A stretch of 64,000 nt of DNA from Luteibacter sp. UNC138MFCol5.1 (GCF_900110505.1 NZ_FODZ01000006.1:1-64000); one strand, 5' to 3'; shown: positions 1 to 8,981, counted from the first letter of the stretch. Notes: generated by a model not told the origin, from the sequence alone. Translations and numbers: made by a program.

Positions 1-279
1 GGGCAACTGTTTTTTTAGAACGTCGCGCTCCTCAGCCAATGCCGCGCGCGCCTTCTCCGATGCCTCCAGCTGGCCTCGCAACTGCTCGATAAGGAGCTGC
101 TGCTCTGCCGTCGTGGACGGCATGGCGGCCTGTCGTTCCCGATATTGCTCGACCCAACGACGCAGCGCCGTCGGGCCAATACCCATCATCCGGGCCGCTT
201 CAGGCGGGGAATGCCCCGCCTCGACCACCAGTCGGACCGCTTCGGCCTTCAGAGCCGACGAAATCTTCTTGTATCCCAT
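1..279 (-). CDS. IS3-family transposase OrfA (partial, 3' end outside window)
   Basis: Translation starts MGYKKISSALKAEAV and carries a helix-turn-helix (around residues 8-45, containing GHSPPEAARMMGIGPTALRRW), followed by a coiled-coil-like, Glu/Gln-rich segment. This is the usual layout of OrfA, the DNA-binding half of an IS3 transposase. A GAGGTGATC ribosome site lies just upstream of the ATG. Near the end a run of seven A followed by C (minus strand, positions 16-9) looks like the slippery site at which these elements shift -1 to make the OrfAB fusion. About 93 residues are visible. The DDE catalytic half is not in the window. Confidence 0.8.
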   Translation of the reverse strand, partial: MGYKKISSALKAEAVRLVVEAGHSPPEAARMMGIGPTALRRWVEQYRERQAAMPSTTAEQQLLIEQLRGQLEASEKARAALAEERDVLKKQLP

Positions 280-340
280 GGATCACCTCGCAGGAGATTT
301 TGCTCCTACTCGGTGGTCCAGAAATACCCGGACACTACAG
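1..340 (-). mobile_element. IS3-family insertion sequence, left end (truncated by window)
   Basis: The minus strand carries a terminal sequence beginning TGTAGTGTCCGGG near 339-340, then 60 nt later the start of an IS3-type orfA. The element runs off the window at position 1, so only its left end and most of orfA are visible. The base just outside is followed at once by GCGCGCTCCTAC (341-352), part of the REP palindrome common in this window, so the element sits in or beside a REP. The right end, orfB and target duplication cannot be seen. Confidence 0.8.
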
Positions 341-559
341 GCGCGCTCCTACCTGGGCGTGCTGACCGCCATCGGTCTCTCGGCATCGCCTCCACCGGAC
401 CGCGACGATCCTGCTCGGCCTCGACGTGTGGGTGACACGCCTGCCGTTCGGGCTCATCCACCGTAGAAGCGCGCCCTGCGCGCGACATGTTTTCGCGAGC
501 CGCCGCAGGACCTGAGGCTCACGGCCTCAAAAGATGTCGCGCGCACCGCGCGCTCCTAC
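341..559. repeat. REP remnant and inverted REP pair (BIME-like)
   Basis: A short remnant GCGCGCTCCTAC at 341-352 abuts the IS end. A complete pair follows: left arm GTAGAAGCGCGCCCTGCGCG from 463 and its inverse, CGCGCGCACCGCGCGCTCCT, ending at 559, with a shared TTTTCGCGAG / CTCAAAAGATG core. The same words occur at 60500-60527. The right arm overlaps the last codon of the next gene, whose TAG stop is the TAG of GTAGGAGC. Known REP/BIME elements are intergenic and form hairpins, so this one may end transcription of the minus-strand operon. The rest of 353-462 shows no gene. Confidence 0.75.
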
Positions 560-1413
560 TTGAGCAGGGATAGCAGCCGCAGGTTGAACGAATGCTGCTG
601 CGCCTGCCACTCGCGCAGCATGGCCGCGTCCGGTTCCGACTGGCCGTCCATCGCGCTGAGGCGGCGCTTCCACCAGGTGCGGTACCGGTAGAGGGATATC
701 TCACCGGTGACGTCGCTGGCGACGATGCGATCCCGCAGCGCCCCGATGATCGCCGCGCCATCCGCTTCGGTCATCACGCCCTGGTCCCAGTTCGTCATCG
801 CGACTTCCGGCGCGAACGCGTCCTTGTCGATCGACAGGTAGACCGGTTCCTTCTGCCCGCGCTGGCTGCCCACGAACGCGTCTACGAGCGACCGTGCGTC
901 GGCGAAGGCACGGAAACGCGCGGCCAGGCCGAGCCGGGAAGCCCAGCTCACGTCGACGCCGGTCGACCAGTAGGTGAGTTTTCCTGACCGCAGCGGGCCG
1001 AGGTAGTTCTCCCACGCGTGCGCGCGCCCGATGTCCTGCGACGTGATGCCGACGACGTGCACCTGCGACACGCGGCGAAGCATCGCGACGCGCCGGACCC
1101 ACGAGCCGCAGTGCACGCCGAAAGGAAAGCGCATATTGTCCGGATGGTTGTCGAGCACCACGACCTGAAGGGGCCCGTCACCGGGCACGCGCTCGACCAG
1201 CGGCCAGGTCAGGTGATGGAAGTCGCCGCTGCCCAGGAACACGGTGCCGTGCTCGCGTGGAAGGACCGGACCGATCGCGGTGACGAGATGACGCAGCGAA
1301 CGCAGCGAACAACCGAAACGGATCGCCTCTTCCCACGCGCGCAGGGACACGATCGATCCGCCGGGCAACGGTCCGACGGAGTCGTCCAGATCAAGAACGA
1401 TCGGCGATCGCAT
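556..1413 (-). CDS. arginase/ureohydrolase-like protein, function unknown
   Basis: A 285-residue protein with the metal-site skeleton of the arginase/ureohydrolase fold: GSGDFHH near residue 70, LDNHPDNM near 95 (DxHxD pattern) and LSIDKDAFAPE near 200 (SxDxD pattern). This suggests a retained binuclear metal centre, but the sequence is far from classical arginase or agmatinase and substrate cannot be assigned. I chose the ATG giving MRSPIVLDLDD, not an upstream start, because the protein then begins at the fold and overlaps the preceding gene by only 23 nt. It is the last gene of a four-gene operon with a phosphatase, aminotransferase and acyltransferase. Its TAG stop lies inside a REP palindrome. 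Confidence 0.7.
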   Translation of the reverse strand: MRSPIVLDLDDSVGPLPGGSIVSLRAWEEAIRFGCSLRSLRHLVTAIGPVLPREHGTVFLGSGDFHHLTWPLVERVPGDGPLQVVVLDNHPDNMRFPFGVHCGSWVRRVAMLRRVSQVHVVGITSQDIGRAHAWENYLGPLRSGKLTYWSTGVDVSWASRLGLAARFRAFADARSLVDAFVGSQRGQKEPVYLSIDKDAFAPEVAMTNWDQGVMTEADGAAIIGALRDRIVASDVTGEISLYRYRTWWKRRLSAMDGQSEPDAAMLREWQAQQHSFNLRLLSLLK

Positions 1414-2455
1414 CGGATGCTCCCCAGGCGCTGTCCGCTTCGAACCGGTGCGCGAAGCGGCGAAGTACGGCCCTGAGCAACGGGTTGCGCACGTAGACCG
1501 CATGACGGGTGAGGTGGAAGCGGGCGCCGAGCGACGCCTTCACGGCCGGGTCGGTCCAGCCGGCGACGTAATGCGACAGGCCGCGGCGCAGCGCGTACTC
1601 GAGGTTCACGAACCAGCTGACGAAGTAGAGGTCGGCGTCCCGGGCGGCGGGATAGGCGAAGCCCACGTACTTGTCGAGCAGCTTGCCGGCATGTTCATAG
1701 CAGAGGTTCCAGCCGATCAGCTCGCCGTTCACGCGGTACGTGAAGACGAGCCCTCCGGCGTCGCGCAGCACGGCCGCGAAGAATTCGCGGGTCGGCTTGT
1801 CGAAATGGATGTCGCTCTGCGCGTGCACGTTCTCGAAGAGCGCGTAGAAGGCATCCACGATGCCGTCATCCGCGAACGCCGGCCCCGTGGCCATCTCGTC
1901 CACCTGCAGGCCATCGCGCGAACGCAGCTTGCGGCGCAGGTTCTTCCGGCGGGACGACGAGAGCCGCGCCAGATACTCGTCGATCGAGGCGAAATCGATG
2001 GGCACGTAGGCCAGCGCCTGGCCTTCGACCATGACGTAACCGGCGTCGCGCGCGGCGTCCACGAAACGCGCCGTCCAGGCGCGCTCGGCCGGCGACGTCA
2101 ACGGCGAGTCCAGCGCGATGTCCTTGACGATGAACAACGGCTGCCGCCTTCCTTGCTCGCGCGCCCAGGCACGCGGAACCGCGGCGGGATCGTGCCGGAC
2201 GTCGAACAACGCGTACTCGGAAACGGTGGTACCCGCGAAGCACGTGCGCAGGGTCAGCAACCGGCGGAGCCAACCGCGGAAGGGCGACGCATCCACGCGC
2301 CGGCGCAGGTCGTCGTCGGCGGTGGTCAGAAGATCGAAGGGCGCCACGAAAAGTGGCGCGCCATCCGCCGCGCGAACGGGCGTGAAGCCCTGCGGCGGAT
2401 GGCGCTCGAAGTGCCCGAGCAAACCATCCGGCTCGAGCTGGTTCACGAATGCCAT
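1391..2455 (-). CDS. FemAB/GNAT-like N-acyltransferase
   Basis: A 354-residue cytosolic protein resembling the large GNAT/FemAB-like transferases (Acetyltransf_6 type) rather than small GNATs. Diagnostic features are a basic stretch SSRRKNLRRKLRSRDG near residues 167-182, the HFDKPTREFF segment, GELIGWNLCYEHAGKLLDKY, and a C-terminal LDYxxxW-like region containing HYVAGWTDPAVKASLGA. Such enzymes transfer an acyl or aminoacyl group to an amine. The acceptor here is not known. It begins 17 nt after the aminotransferase stop and overlaps the ureohydrolase-like gene, so all are probably cotranscribed. The pairing suggests N-acylation of an amine made by the aminotransferase (inference). Confidence 0.7.
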   Translation of the reverse strand: MAFVNQLEPDGLLGHFERHPPQGFTPVRAADGAPLFVAPFDLLTTADDDLRRRVDASPFRGWLRRLLTLRTCFAGTTVSEYALFDVRHDPAAVPRAWAREQGRRQPLFIVKDIALDSPLTSPAERAWTARFVDAARDAGYVMVEGQALAYVPIDFASIDEYLARLSSSRRKNLRRKLRSRDGLQVDEMATGPAFADDGIVDAFYALFENVHAQSDIHFDKPTREFFAAVLRDAGGLVFTYRVNGELIGWNLCYEHAGKLLDKYVGFAYPAARDADLYFVSWFVNLEYALRRGLSHYVAGWTDPAVKASLGARFHLTRHAVYVRNPLLRAVLRRFAHRFEADSAWGASDAIADRS

Positions 2456-2472
2456 CGGCTGGCTGCCGGGTA

Positions 2473-3876
2473 TCAGCCGCGCTTGGCCAGCGTCAGGAGC
2501 TGGTCGAGCAGCGCGATGGCGAGGTCGATTTCCTCGTGGCTGATGTCGAGCGACGGGGCGAACGTGATCACGTTCTTGTACCAGCCGCCGACATCGAGCA
2601 CGAGACCGATCTTCTTGCCTTCGTGAGTGAGACCGCCGGCCAGGCCGATGTCGACCATGCGATCGAGCAGGGCCTTGTTCGGCGTGAAACCGTCGTCCGT
2701 GCAGATCTCGGCGCGCAGGGCCAGGCCGAGGCCATCGACGTCGCCGATCTCCTTGTGACGCTTCTGCAGATCGCGCAGACCGTCGAGGAAGTGCCTGCCC
2801 TTCTCCGCCACCTTCGTCTCGTAGTCGAGCTCGTCACCCATGCGGATCACTTCCAGGCCGAGGGCCGTGCCGAGCGGGTTGGAGTTGAACGTCGAATGCG
2901 TCGAACCCGGCGGGAAGATCGTCGGATTGATCAGTTCCTCGCGTGCCCAGATGCCCGAGAGCGGGTTGAGGCCGTTGGTCAGGGCCTTGCCGAACACGAT
3001 CACGTCGGGCGTCACGCCGAAATGCTCGATCGACCACAGCTTGCCGGTGCGCCAGAAGCCCATCTGGATCTCGTCGACCACCATCAGGATGCCGTACTTG
3101 TCGAGCACCTTCTTGAGGTCGATGAAGAAGTTCTTCGGAGGGATCACGTATCCGCCGGTGCCCTGGATCGGCTCGACGTAGAAGGCGGCGTACTCGGCCT
3201 CGTTGACCTTCGGATCCCACACGCCGTTGTATTCGGTCTCGAACAGGCGCTCGAACTGGCGCACGCACGCGTCGGAATACTCTTCCGGCGTCATGCCCTT
3301 CGGGCGGCGGAACGGATACGGGAACGGAATGAACTGGGCGCGCTCACCGAAGTGGCCGAAGCGGCGGCGGTAGCGATAGCTCGACGTAATCGAGGACGCG
3401 CCGAGCGTGCGCCCGTGGTAACCGCCTTCGAATGCGAACATCAGGCTCTTGCCGCCGCGCGCGTTGCGGACCAGCTTCAGCGAATCCTCCACCGCCTGCG
3501 CGCCACCGACGTTGAAGTGGCAGCGGCCGTCGAGGCCGAACTTACGCTTCGCGTCCACGGCGATCGTCTTCGCGAGCTCGATCTTGCCCTGGTGCAGGTA
3601 CTGGCTGGCCACCTGCGGCAACAGGTCGATCTGGGCCTTCAGCGTATCGTTCAGACGCTTGTTGCCGTAACCGAAGTTCACGGCCGAGTACCACATCTGC
3701 AGGTCGAGGAACGGGATGTTCTCGCTGTCGTAGATGTAGCTGCCTTCCGCGTGGCGGAAGATCTTCGGCGGGTCGACGTAGTGGACCGTGTCGCCGAACG
3801 AGCAGTACTTCGCCTCGTCCGCGAGCAGCGTCGCGTCGTCGATGACCAGTTCGGGTTGCTTGGTGAGGATGTTCAT
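2473..3876 (-). CDS. class III PLP-dependent aminotransferase
   Basis: A 467-residue fold-type I, class III aminotransferase. The aspartate that binds the pyridine nitrogen is in VVDEIQMGFWRTG and the Schiff-base lysine in VFGKALTNGLNPLSG. The substrate loop FEGGYHGRTLGASS is also clear. It belongs to the omega-amino/diamine aminotransferase group (GabT/ArgD/diaminobutyrate type), but I cannot choose a substrate. The start is MNILTKQP, whose ATG overlaps the TGA of the upstream phosphatase gene (ATGA), implying translational coupling. An acyltransferase and a ureohydrolase-like gene follow. It is not the biotin enzyme, since bioA is found separately near 51 kb. Confidence 0.85.
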   Translation of the reverse strand: MNILTKQPELVIDDATLLADEAKYCSFGDTVHYVDPPKIFRHAEGSYIYDSENIPFLDLQMWYSAVNFGYGNKRLNDTLKAQIDLLPQVASQYLHQGKIELAKTIAVDAKRKFGLDGRCHFNVGGAQAVEDSLKLVRNARGGKSLMFAFEGGYHGRTLGASSITSSYRYRRRFGHFGERAQFIPFPYPFRRPKGMTPEEYSDACVRQFERLFETEYNGVWDPKVNEAEYAAFYVEPIQGTGGYVIPPKNFFIDLKKVLDKYGILMVVDEIQMGFWRTGKLWSIEHFGVTPDVIVFGKALTNGLNPLSGIWAREELINPTIFPPGSTHSTFNSNPLGTALGLEVIRMGDELDYETKVAEKGRHFLDGLRDLQKRHKEIGDVDGLGLALRAEICTDDGFTPNKALLDRMVDIGLAGGLTHEGKKIGLVLDVGGWYKNVITFAPSLDISHEEIDLAIALLDQLLTLAKRG

Positions 3877-4613
3877 GCGGGAATTTCCTGAATGCTCGCC
3901 GCGTGGAGGGGCATGACGGTTCGCGGCGGCAGGCGCCCGTCGAGAAGGTCGGGAAGCAACGACAGCGCTTCGTCGAAGCTGGCGATAGGGGCGTATGGGA
4001 TGCCGGCGGCGCGGCAATGTTCGATCAGGCGGTTCTTGGCGAAGACGAAGTCGACGCGATCGGCGGCGCAGAAGTCGGACGCGCCATCGCCGATGAGGAG
4101 CGTCTTCCCGCCGCGACGGCGCGCGGCGTCGACGCGCGCGCATTTGCACGTACCGCTGCGGCAGCCGTCCGCGGCGAAGGGAGAGGTCAGCGTCCATGCG
4201 CGCGTGTCCGACTGCGCGAGGCGGTTGGCGACGGTCGGCAGGCCGTCGATGCCGTGTCGCGCGAGGATGGCGTGGATCGCGTGATCGAGGCCGTCGCTGA
4301 CGATTTCCATCGGGATACCGTGCTCGATCGTCGCCGCGACGAAGGCGGCGAAACCCTGGTCGATGTGGAGGCCATCGAGGTGACCGGCCAGTTCCTCGCG
4401 ACTCATGTCGAGGAGCGCCACCTGTCCGGCCATGCAGGCGGCCGAGCCGATGAGCCCGGCGCGCCAGTCGCGCTCGAGCACTTCCCAGCCGGGGCGGCCG
4501 TAGCGGTCGAGCAGCGAGTCGATCACGTCCTCGACGGCGATCGTGCCGTCGAAATCGCACAGGATGTTCCAGGAAGGAGTGGTGAGCACGTCGTCTGCGC
4601 CATCGGCCAACAT
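3873..4613 (-). CDS. MtnX-like HAD-IB family phosphatase
   Basis: A 246-residue haloacid-dehalogenase phosphatase. Motif I is ILCDFDGTIAVEDV near residue 20, motif II the MEIVSDGLDHA segment, and motif III/IV KTLLIGDGASDFCAA. A cysteine-containing insert, CRSGTCKCA, sits before motif III as in MtnX/PSP-like phosphatases. Full methionine salvage is not indicated, because no other mtn gene is near. It heads a four-gene operon and overlaps the aminotransferase by 4 nt, so it probably dephosphorylates an intermediate of the same unknown pathway. The start at MLADGADD is preferred because it lies close to the DFDGT motif. A 26-residue longer form is possible, and the ribosome site is weak. Confidence 0.75.
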   Translation of the reverse strand: MLADGADDVLTTPSWNILCDFDGTIAVEDVIDSLLDRYGRPGWEVLERDWRAGLIGSAACMAGQVALLDMSREELAGHLDGLHIDQGFAAFVAATIEHGIPMEIVSDGLDHAIHAILARHGIDGLPTVANRLAQSDTRAWTLTSPFAADGCRSGTCKCARVDAARRRGGKTLLIGDGASDFCAADRVDFVFAKNRLIEHCRAAGIPYAPIASFDEALSLLPDLLDGRLPPRTVMPLHAASIQEIPA

Positions 4614-4662
4614 GGAGACGGAGCCTAGGCGTACATCCTTTCGAACCCCTTTCCCGTTTTCG

Positions 4663-4682
4663 AAAGCCTTTCGTAAGGCTTT
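4663..4682. promoter_or_regulatory. palindrome in the divergent promoter region
   Basis: AAAGCCTT-TCGT-AAGGCTTT is a perfect 8-bp inverted repeat in the 110-nt gap between the divergent phosphatase operon and the mipA-like gene. It could be an operator or an RNA hairpin in a leader. Nothing distinguishes these, and no -35/-10 pair is convincing. Confidence 0.35.
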
Positions 4683-4723
4683 GCGTGCCACGCTCGCGCT
4701 CGTCCCCCGCGCTGAACACCCCC

Positions 4724-5488
4724 ATGCGTCGTTCCTGCCCCGCCATCGCCGCCCTGCTCCTGGCCCCGTTCGCCGCGCACGCGGCCGACGATGACGCCCC
4801 GACCTACGCGTTCGGCGCCGGCGCGCAGCGCATGCCGTCGTGGCAAGGCGCGAAGGACCAGCGCACCCAGGCGATCCCGTACGTGGACATCGACCTCCCC
4901 GGCGTCGGCGAGCTATCCACGGCGGACGGGCTCACGCTCGACGCGATCGGTGGCGAGCACTGGCACGGCGGGGCCTACGGCAACTGGCTCTGGGGCCGCA
5001 CGCGCGGCGACCTCGGTCCGCTGGGTGGCAAGGTCGCCTCGCTCTCGCCCCGCTTCCAGGCCGGCGGGTATCTCGAATACGCGTTCGACAAGCGCTTCAG
5101 CGTCGGGACCCACGTCGCGCACGACACGGACGGCGCGGGCGGGTACGCCGCGGTTTATGCCGACTATCAGCTACCGGACGTGTGGTACATCCAGCACTCG
5201 CTCGAGGTGCAGGTGGAAGGCATGAACGGGCCCGCGATGCGGCGTTTCTTCGGCGTCAGGCCCGGCGAGGCCGCGGCGCTGGGCACCTCCACCTGGCGAC
5301 CGGGTGCGGGCTGGCAATCCGCCAACGTGGAGTACGACGCCTTCGTTCCGACGTCGCAGCACACCGGATTCGCGCTGGCGGTGTCGTATGGACGTCTATT
5401 CGGCGATGCGGGAGACAGCCCGCTCGTCCGCCGCTTCGGGTCGACGCGACAGGTGACCGAGACGCTGGCGTTCGTTTATCACTTCTGA
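4724..5488 (+). CDS. MipA/OmpV family outer membrane protein
   Basis: A 254-residue protein with a cleavable signal peptide (MRRSCPAIAALLLAPFAAHA, cleaved before ADDD). The mature part has alternating beta-strand texture and ends FVYHF, the aromatic C-terminus typical of BAM-inserted barrels. The early GAGAQRMPSWQG and YVDIDLPG resemble the MipA/OmpV family. Family members have been linked to the scaffold MltA-interacting protein and to antibiotic sensing, but the role here is not known. The ATG chosen is the one starting the signal peptide. An upstream in-frame ATG would add 13 unconvincing residues. It stands alone, divergent from the four-gene operon and converging on the Rieske gene only 7 nt away. 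Confidence 0.8.
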   Translation: MRRSCPAIAALLLAPFAAHAADDDAPTYAFGAGAQRMPSWQGAKDQRTQAIPYVDIDLPGVGELSTADGLTLDAIGGEHWHGGAYGNWLWGRTRGDLGPLGGKVASLSPRFQAGGYLEYAFDKRFSVGTHVAHDTDGAGGYAAVYADYQLPDVWYIQHSLEVQVEGMNGPAMRRFFGVRPGEAAALGTSTWRPGAGWQSANVEYDAFVPTSQHTGFALAVSYGRLFGDAGDSPLVRRFGSTRQVTETLAFVYHF

Positions 5489-5495
5489 CGACGGC

Positions 5496-5810
5496 TCAGC
5501 GGTCGTCACGGGTCCAGATGGCGCCGTCGGATTCGCGGACCGGGAACACGGTCACCGGTTCATAGGCCGGCGGGCAGGTCACGGCGCCCGTGCGCAGGTC
5601 GAAACGCGCGCCGTGGCGCACGCACTCCACCTCGTGACCGACGACCGGCCCACCGGCGAGCTCGCCACCGTCATGCGTGCAGACGTCCTCGATGGCGTAG
5701 AGATCGCCGTCGACGTTGTACACGGCGATGGCCGTGTCGCCGTCCCACACCACCCGGAATTCGCCCGGCAGCAGTTCGCTGCGCGTGCCGACCCTCACCC
5801 AGCCGTTCAT
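5496..5810 (-). CDS. Rieske [2Fe-2S] non-haem ferredoxin
   Basis: A 104-residue single-domain Rieske protein. The cluster ligands are in CTHDGGEL (CxH) and CVRHGARF (CxxH), about 17 residues apart as the family requires, and the PAYEPVTVFPV tail is typical of dioxygenase-type ferredoxins. No oxygenase is adjacent. Instead the gene is the last member of the suf operon, overlapping a GNAT gene by 4 nt. It may be an electron donor or an Fe-S client or sensor for the pathway. That is inference from position only. Confidence 0.85.
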   Translation of the reverse strand: MNGWVRVGTRSELLPGEFRVVWDGDTAIAVYNVDGDLYAIEDVCTHDGGELAGGPVVGHEVECVRHGARFDLRTGAVTCPPAYEPVTVFPVRESDGAIWTRDDR

Positions 5811-6337
5811 GCGAGGTCCTTCACGAGGTATTCGAAGCGCAGGTCGTCGCGCTGGGGAATGCCGAAGCGTTCGTCGCCGTACGGAAACGCGCCGTGGCGT
5901 CCGGTGCGGCGATAGCCGCGCCGTTCGTACCACGCGATGAGTTCGGCGCGGATGTCGATCACCGTCATTTCCACCTGGCCGCAAGTCCATTCCTCGCGGG
6001 CGATGCGCTCCACCTCCTCGATCACGAGGCGGCCGATGCCCGTGCCCTGGGCGGGCGGATGCACGGAGAACATGCCGAAGTAGCAGGTGCGCTCGCGTCG
6101 TTCGATGTAGCAGGAGGCGAGGACCGCGCCGTTCCGTTCGAAAAGCACGAAGCGGCCGGTTTCGCCGGCCAGCAGGGTTTCGATCTCGTCGACGTCGGTG
6201 CGACGGCCGTGGAGGAAGTCGGCTTCGGTGGTCCAGCCGACGCGGCTGGCGTCGCCGCGGTAGGCCGATTCGACCAGCGCCGCGATGAGCGGGGCGTCGG
6301 CGGCGGTGGCCTGGCGGAAAGTGTGCTTGGGGTCCAT
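5807..6337 (-). CDS. GNAT family N-acetyltransferase
   Basis: A 176-residue single GNAT domain. The acetyl-CoA pyrophosphate loop is visible as VHPPAQGTGIGRLVIEEVE (Q/RxxGxG/A pattern), with the following ELIAWYERRGYRRTGRH motif B. The substrate is not identifiable. It lies 57 nt after sufS and overlaps the Rieske gene start by 4 nt, so it is probably in the suf transcript. The ATG giving MDPKHTFRQ was chosen as nearest to the domain. A start six codons upstream is equally possible, since neither has a clear ribosome site. Confidence 0.75.
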   Translation of the reverse strand: MDPKHTFRQATAADAPLIAALVESAYRGDASRVGWTTEADFLHGRRTDVDEIETLLAGETGRFVLFERNGAVLASCYIERRERTCYFGMFSVHPPAQGTGIGRLVIEEVERIAREEWTCGQVEMTVIDIRAELIAWYERRGYRRTGRHGAFPYGDERFGIPQRDDLRFEYLVKDLA

Positions 6338-6394
6338 CGCCGGATTGTAGGTCATTCGCCGATACGATCGGCGAATCGACCGAAGCGACGACGC

Positions 6395-7642
6395 TCAGAG
6401 CAACAGCTTGCGCACCCGCGCGATCGCCTCGACGAACGCGTCGACCTCGGCCTTGGTGTTGTAGAACGCCAGCGACGCGCGCAGCGTGGCGGGCACGCCG
6501 AAGAACTGCATCAGGGGATGCGCGCAATGGTGCCCCGAACGAACGGCGACGCCCTGCAGATCGAGCAGCGTGGCCATGTCGTTCGCGTGCGCTCCCTCGA
6601 TCAGGAACGAGATCACCGGTTCCTTTTCCTTCGCGCGCCCGAAGATGCGCAGGCCGGGAATGGCGTCCATCGCGTCGGTCGCGTACGCGAGCAGCTCCTG
6701 CTCGTACGCCTTGATGCGCTCGAAGCCAATGCCTTCCAGGTAGCCGATGGCCGCGGAGACGCCGGCGAAACCCGCGATGTTCGGCGTGCCGGCTTCGAAA
6801 CGGTGCGGCGGATCCGCGAACACCGTGCCCTCGAAGCGCACCTCGCGGATCATCTCGCCACCACCGAAGAACGGCGGCATCGCCATCAGGTGCTCGCGCT
6901 TCGCCCACAGCGCGCCGGTGCCGGTCGGGGCGAGCATCTTGTGCCCGGTGATCGCGTAGAAGTCGCAGCCCAGCGCCTGCACGTCGATCGCGCGATGCGG
7001 CGCCGCCTGCGAGCCGTCGACCAGCAGCGGAATGCCGCGCTTGCGGCACTCGCGGGCGATCTCGCGGATGGGATTGACCGTGCCCAGGGCGTTCGATACA
7101 TGCGTCACGCAGGCGAGCTTCACGTCCGGCGTCAGCATCTCGACGAAGGCCTCGACGATCAGCTCGCCGTTCTCGTCGATGGGTGCCGCCTTGACCGTGG
7201 CGCCGGTGCGCTCGGCTACGAGCTGCCACGGCACGATGTTGGCGTGGTGTTCCATCACCGTGGTCAGGATCGTGTCGCCGGCCTTCAGCCGGGGCATGAG
7301 GTAGCTGTACGCCACGAGGTTGATCGACTGCGTCGTGCCCGAGGTCATGATCACCTCGTCGCGCGACGGCGCGTTGATGAACCGCGCGATGGCGTCACGG
7401 GCGCCCTCGTAGGCCGCCGTCGCCTCCTCGCCCAGCAGGTGCACGGCGCGCGACACGTTCGCGTTGTGCTCGCGGTAATGCCGATCGACGGCTTCGATCA
7501 CCGCCAGCGGCTTCTGCCCCGTGTTGGCGTTGTCGAAATAGATGAGCGGCTTGCCGTGCACGGTGCGCGACAGCAGCGGGAAGTCGGCGCGGATGCGCTC
7601 GACGTCCAGCGGCGCGGCGAGGGTCTCGGGCTTGGCGTTCAT
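6395..7642 (-). CDS. sufS: cysteine desulfurase SufS
   Basis: A 415-residue group II cysteine desulfurase. It releases sulfur from L-cysteine as a persulfide for Fe-S assembly. Seen directly are the N-terminal YFDNANTGQKP, the HHANIVPW loop, the PLP lysine in AITGHKMLAPTGTG, and the persulfide cysteine in RSGHHCAHPLMQ near residue 370. The short active-site loop around that cysteine fits SufS/CsdA rather than IscS. It begins 17 nt after sufD. No sufE or sufU is adjacent, so the sulfur acceptor partner must be encoded elsewhere, or the SufBCD complex takes sulfur directly. Confidence 0.95.
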   Translation of the reverse strand: MNAKPETLAAPLDVERIRADFPLLSRTVHGKPLIYFDNANTGQKPLAVIEAVDRHYREHNANVSRAVHLLGEEATAAYEGARDAIARFINAPSRDEVIMTSGTTQSINLVAYSYLMPRLKAGDTILTTVMEHHANIVPWQLVAERTGATVKAAPIDENGELIVEAFVEMLTPDVKLACVTHVSNALGTVNPIREIARECRKRGIPLLVDGSQAAPHRAIDVQALGCDFYAITGHKMLAPTGTGALWAKREHLMAMPPFFGGGEMIREVRFEGTVFADPPHRFEAGTPNIAGFAGVSAAIGYLEGIGFERIKAYEQELLAYATDAMDAIPGLRIFGRAKEKEPVISFLIEGAHANDMATLLDLQGVAVRSGHHCAHPLMQFFGVPATLRASLAFYNTKAEVDAFVEAIARVRKLLL

Positions 7643-7659
7643 GGCGGGCTCCGTGGGGC

Positions 7660-8981
7660 TCATTCGGCGGCGGGGCCGGTCGGCAGGTGCGCCACCAGCA
7701 ATTCGCCCAGATGGTCGCGCAGCGCCTCGTTCGGCAGCGACTCCAGCGCCGCGCGGCAGAAGGCCAGCGTCAGCAGGCTGCGCGCCTGGACCAGGGGGAT
7801 ACCGCGCGAACGCAGGTAGAACAGCGATCGCTCGTCCAGCTGGCCGATGGTCGCGCCATGCGCGGCCTTGACCTCGTCGGCGTAGATCTCGAGTTCGGGC
7901 TTCGTGTCGATCTCGGCCTGGCCGGAAAGGAGGAGGTTCTTGTTGCTCAACGAGGCATCGGTGCCGTCGGCGCCTTCGGCGACCACGATCGCGCCGCGGA
8001 ACACGCCGCGCGAACGGCCGTCGGCGATGCCGCGCCACAACGCGTCGGAGGACGTATCGCGCGCCTGATGACGCACTTCGAGCTGCGTATCGACGTGCTG
8101 GCGCCCCGCGAGGGCGAACACACCGCGCGAATCGAAGCGCGCGCCGTCGCCGTTGAGTTCGGCCTGAAGCTCGTGGCGGACCAGCGCACCGCCCAGTTCC
8201 AGCGCGTGCACGGTCGCCGCGGCACCCGCGTCGAGACGCGCATGGTTGCGCCGGACGAGCGTCGTCGCCGACGAGGCGTCCTGCAACAGCACGAAACCAA
8301 GCCGGCCGTTCTCCCGGACGACGATGTCCGATACGACCGTGCCCAGCTGCTTGGCATCGCCCAGTGTCACGTAGTGCTCGATCACGTCCACGCTGGCGTC
8401 CTTGCCGACCTCGATCAGCAGGCGCACGTGCCAGGACGTGTCGGGCTGGGTACCGCTCGACGCGTGCACGACGTGCACGGGCTTCGTGGCGGCGACGCCG
8501 TCCGCGACGCGGAGCACGAGGCCGTCGACGGCGAGACCGGCGTTCAGGTGCGCGAACGCGTCCGCGGCGCCATGCCGGTAACGGTTGGCGAGCGCGAAGC
8601 GCAACGGCTCCGGATTCCGCGCCAGCGCGGCGGCGAGCGGCTCCAGCGAGACGCCGGTCGCGCCCGTCAGCGACGAAAGATCGGCGCGGAAGGTGCCGTC
8701 GACGAAGACGACGCGGTCGCCGTCGACACCCGGCAGGGCGAGGCGCGCCGCGTCGACGGCGAGCGCGGCCGCGGCTTCGCGGTCGGCAAGCGCGAGCCCG
8801 CGCTGCGCGAGCGCGCGCAGCGGCGTGTATTTCCAGGCCTCTTCACGGCTTTCGGGAAGTCCACCCGCGGCGAATGCATCGAGATTCTCGCGACGCGCGG
8901 CATCCAGCCATGCGATGCCGGTACCGGGAAGCGCGGCGGCGGCATCGAGCGCCGCCCGCACGAACGGGGACGGCGCGCTCG

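Noticed and set aside
3873-4613. Methionine salvage enzyme MtnX
   Set aside because: No other salvage gene is near and the family is broad. I kept only MtnX-like phosphatase.
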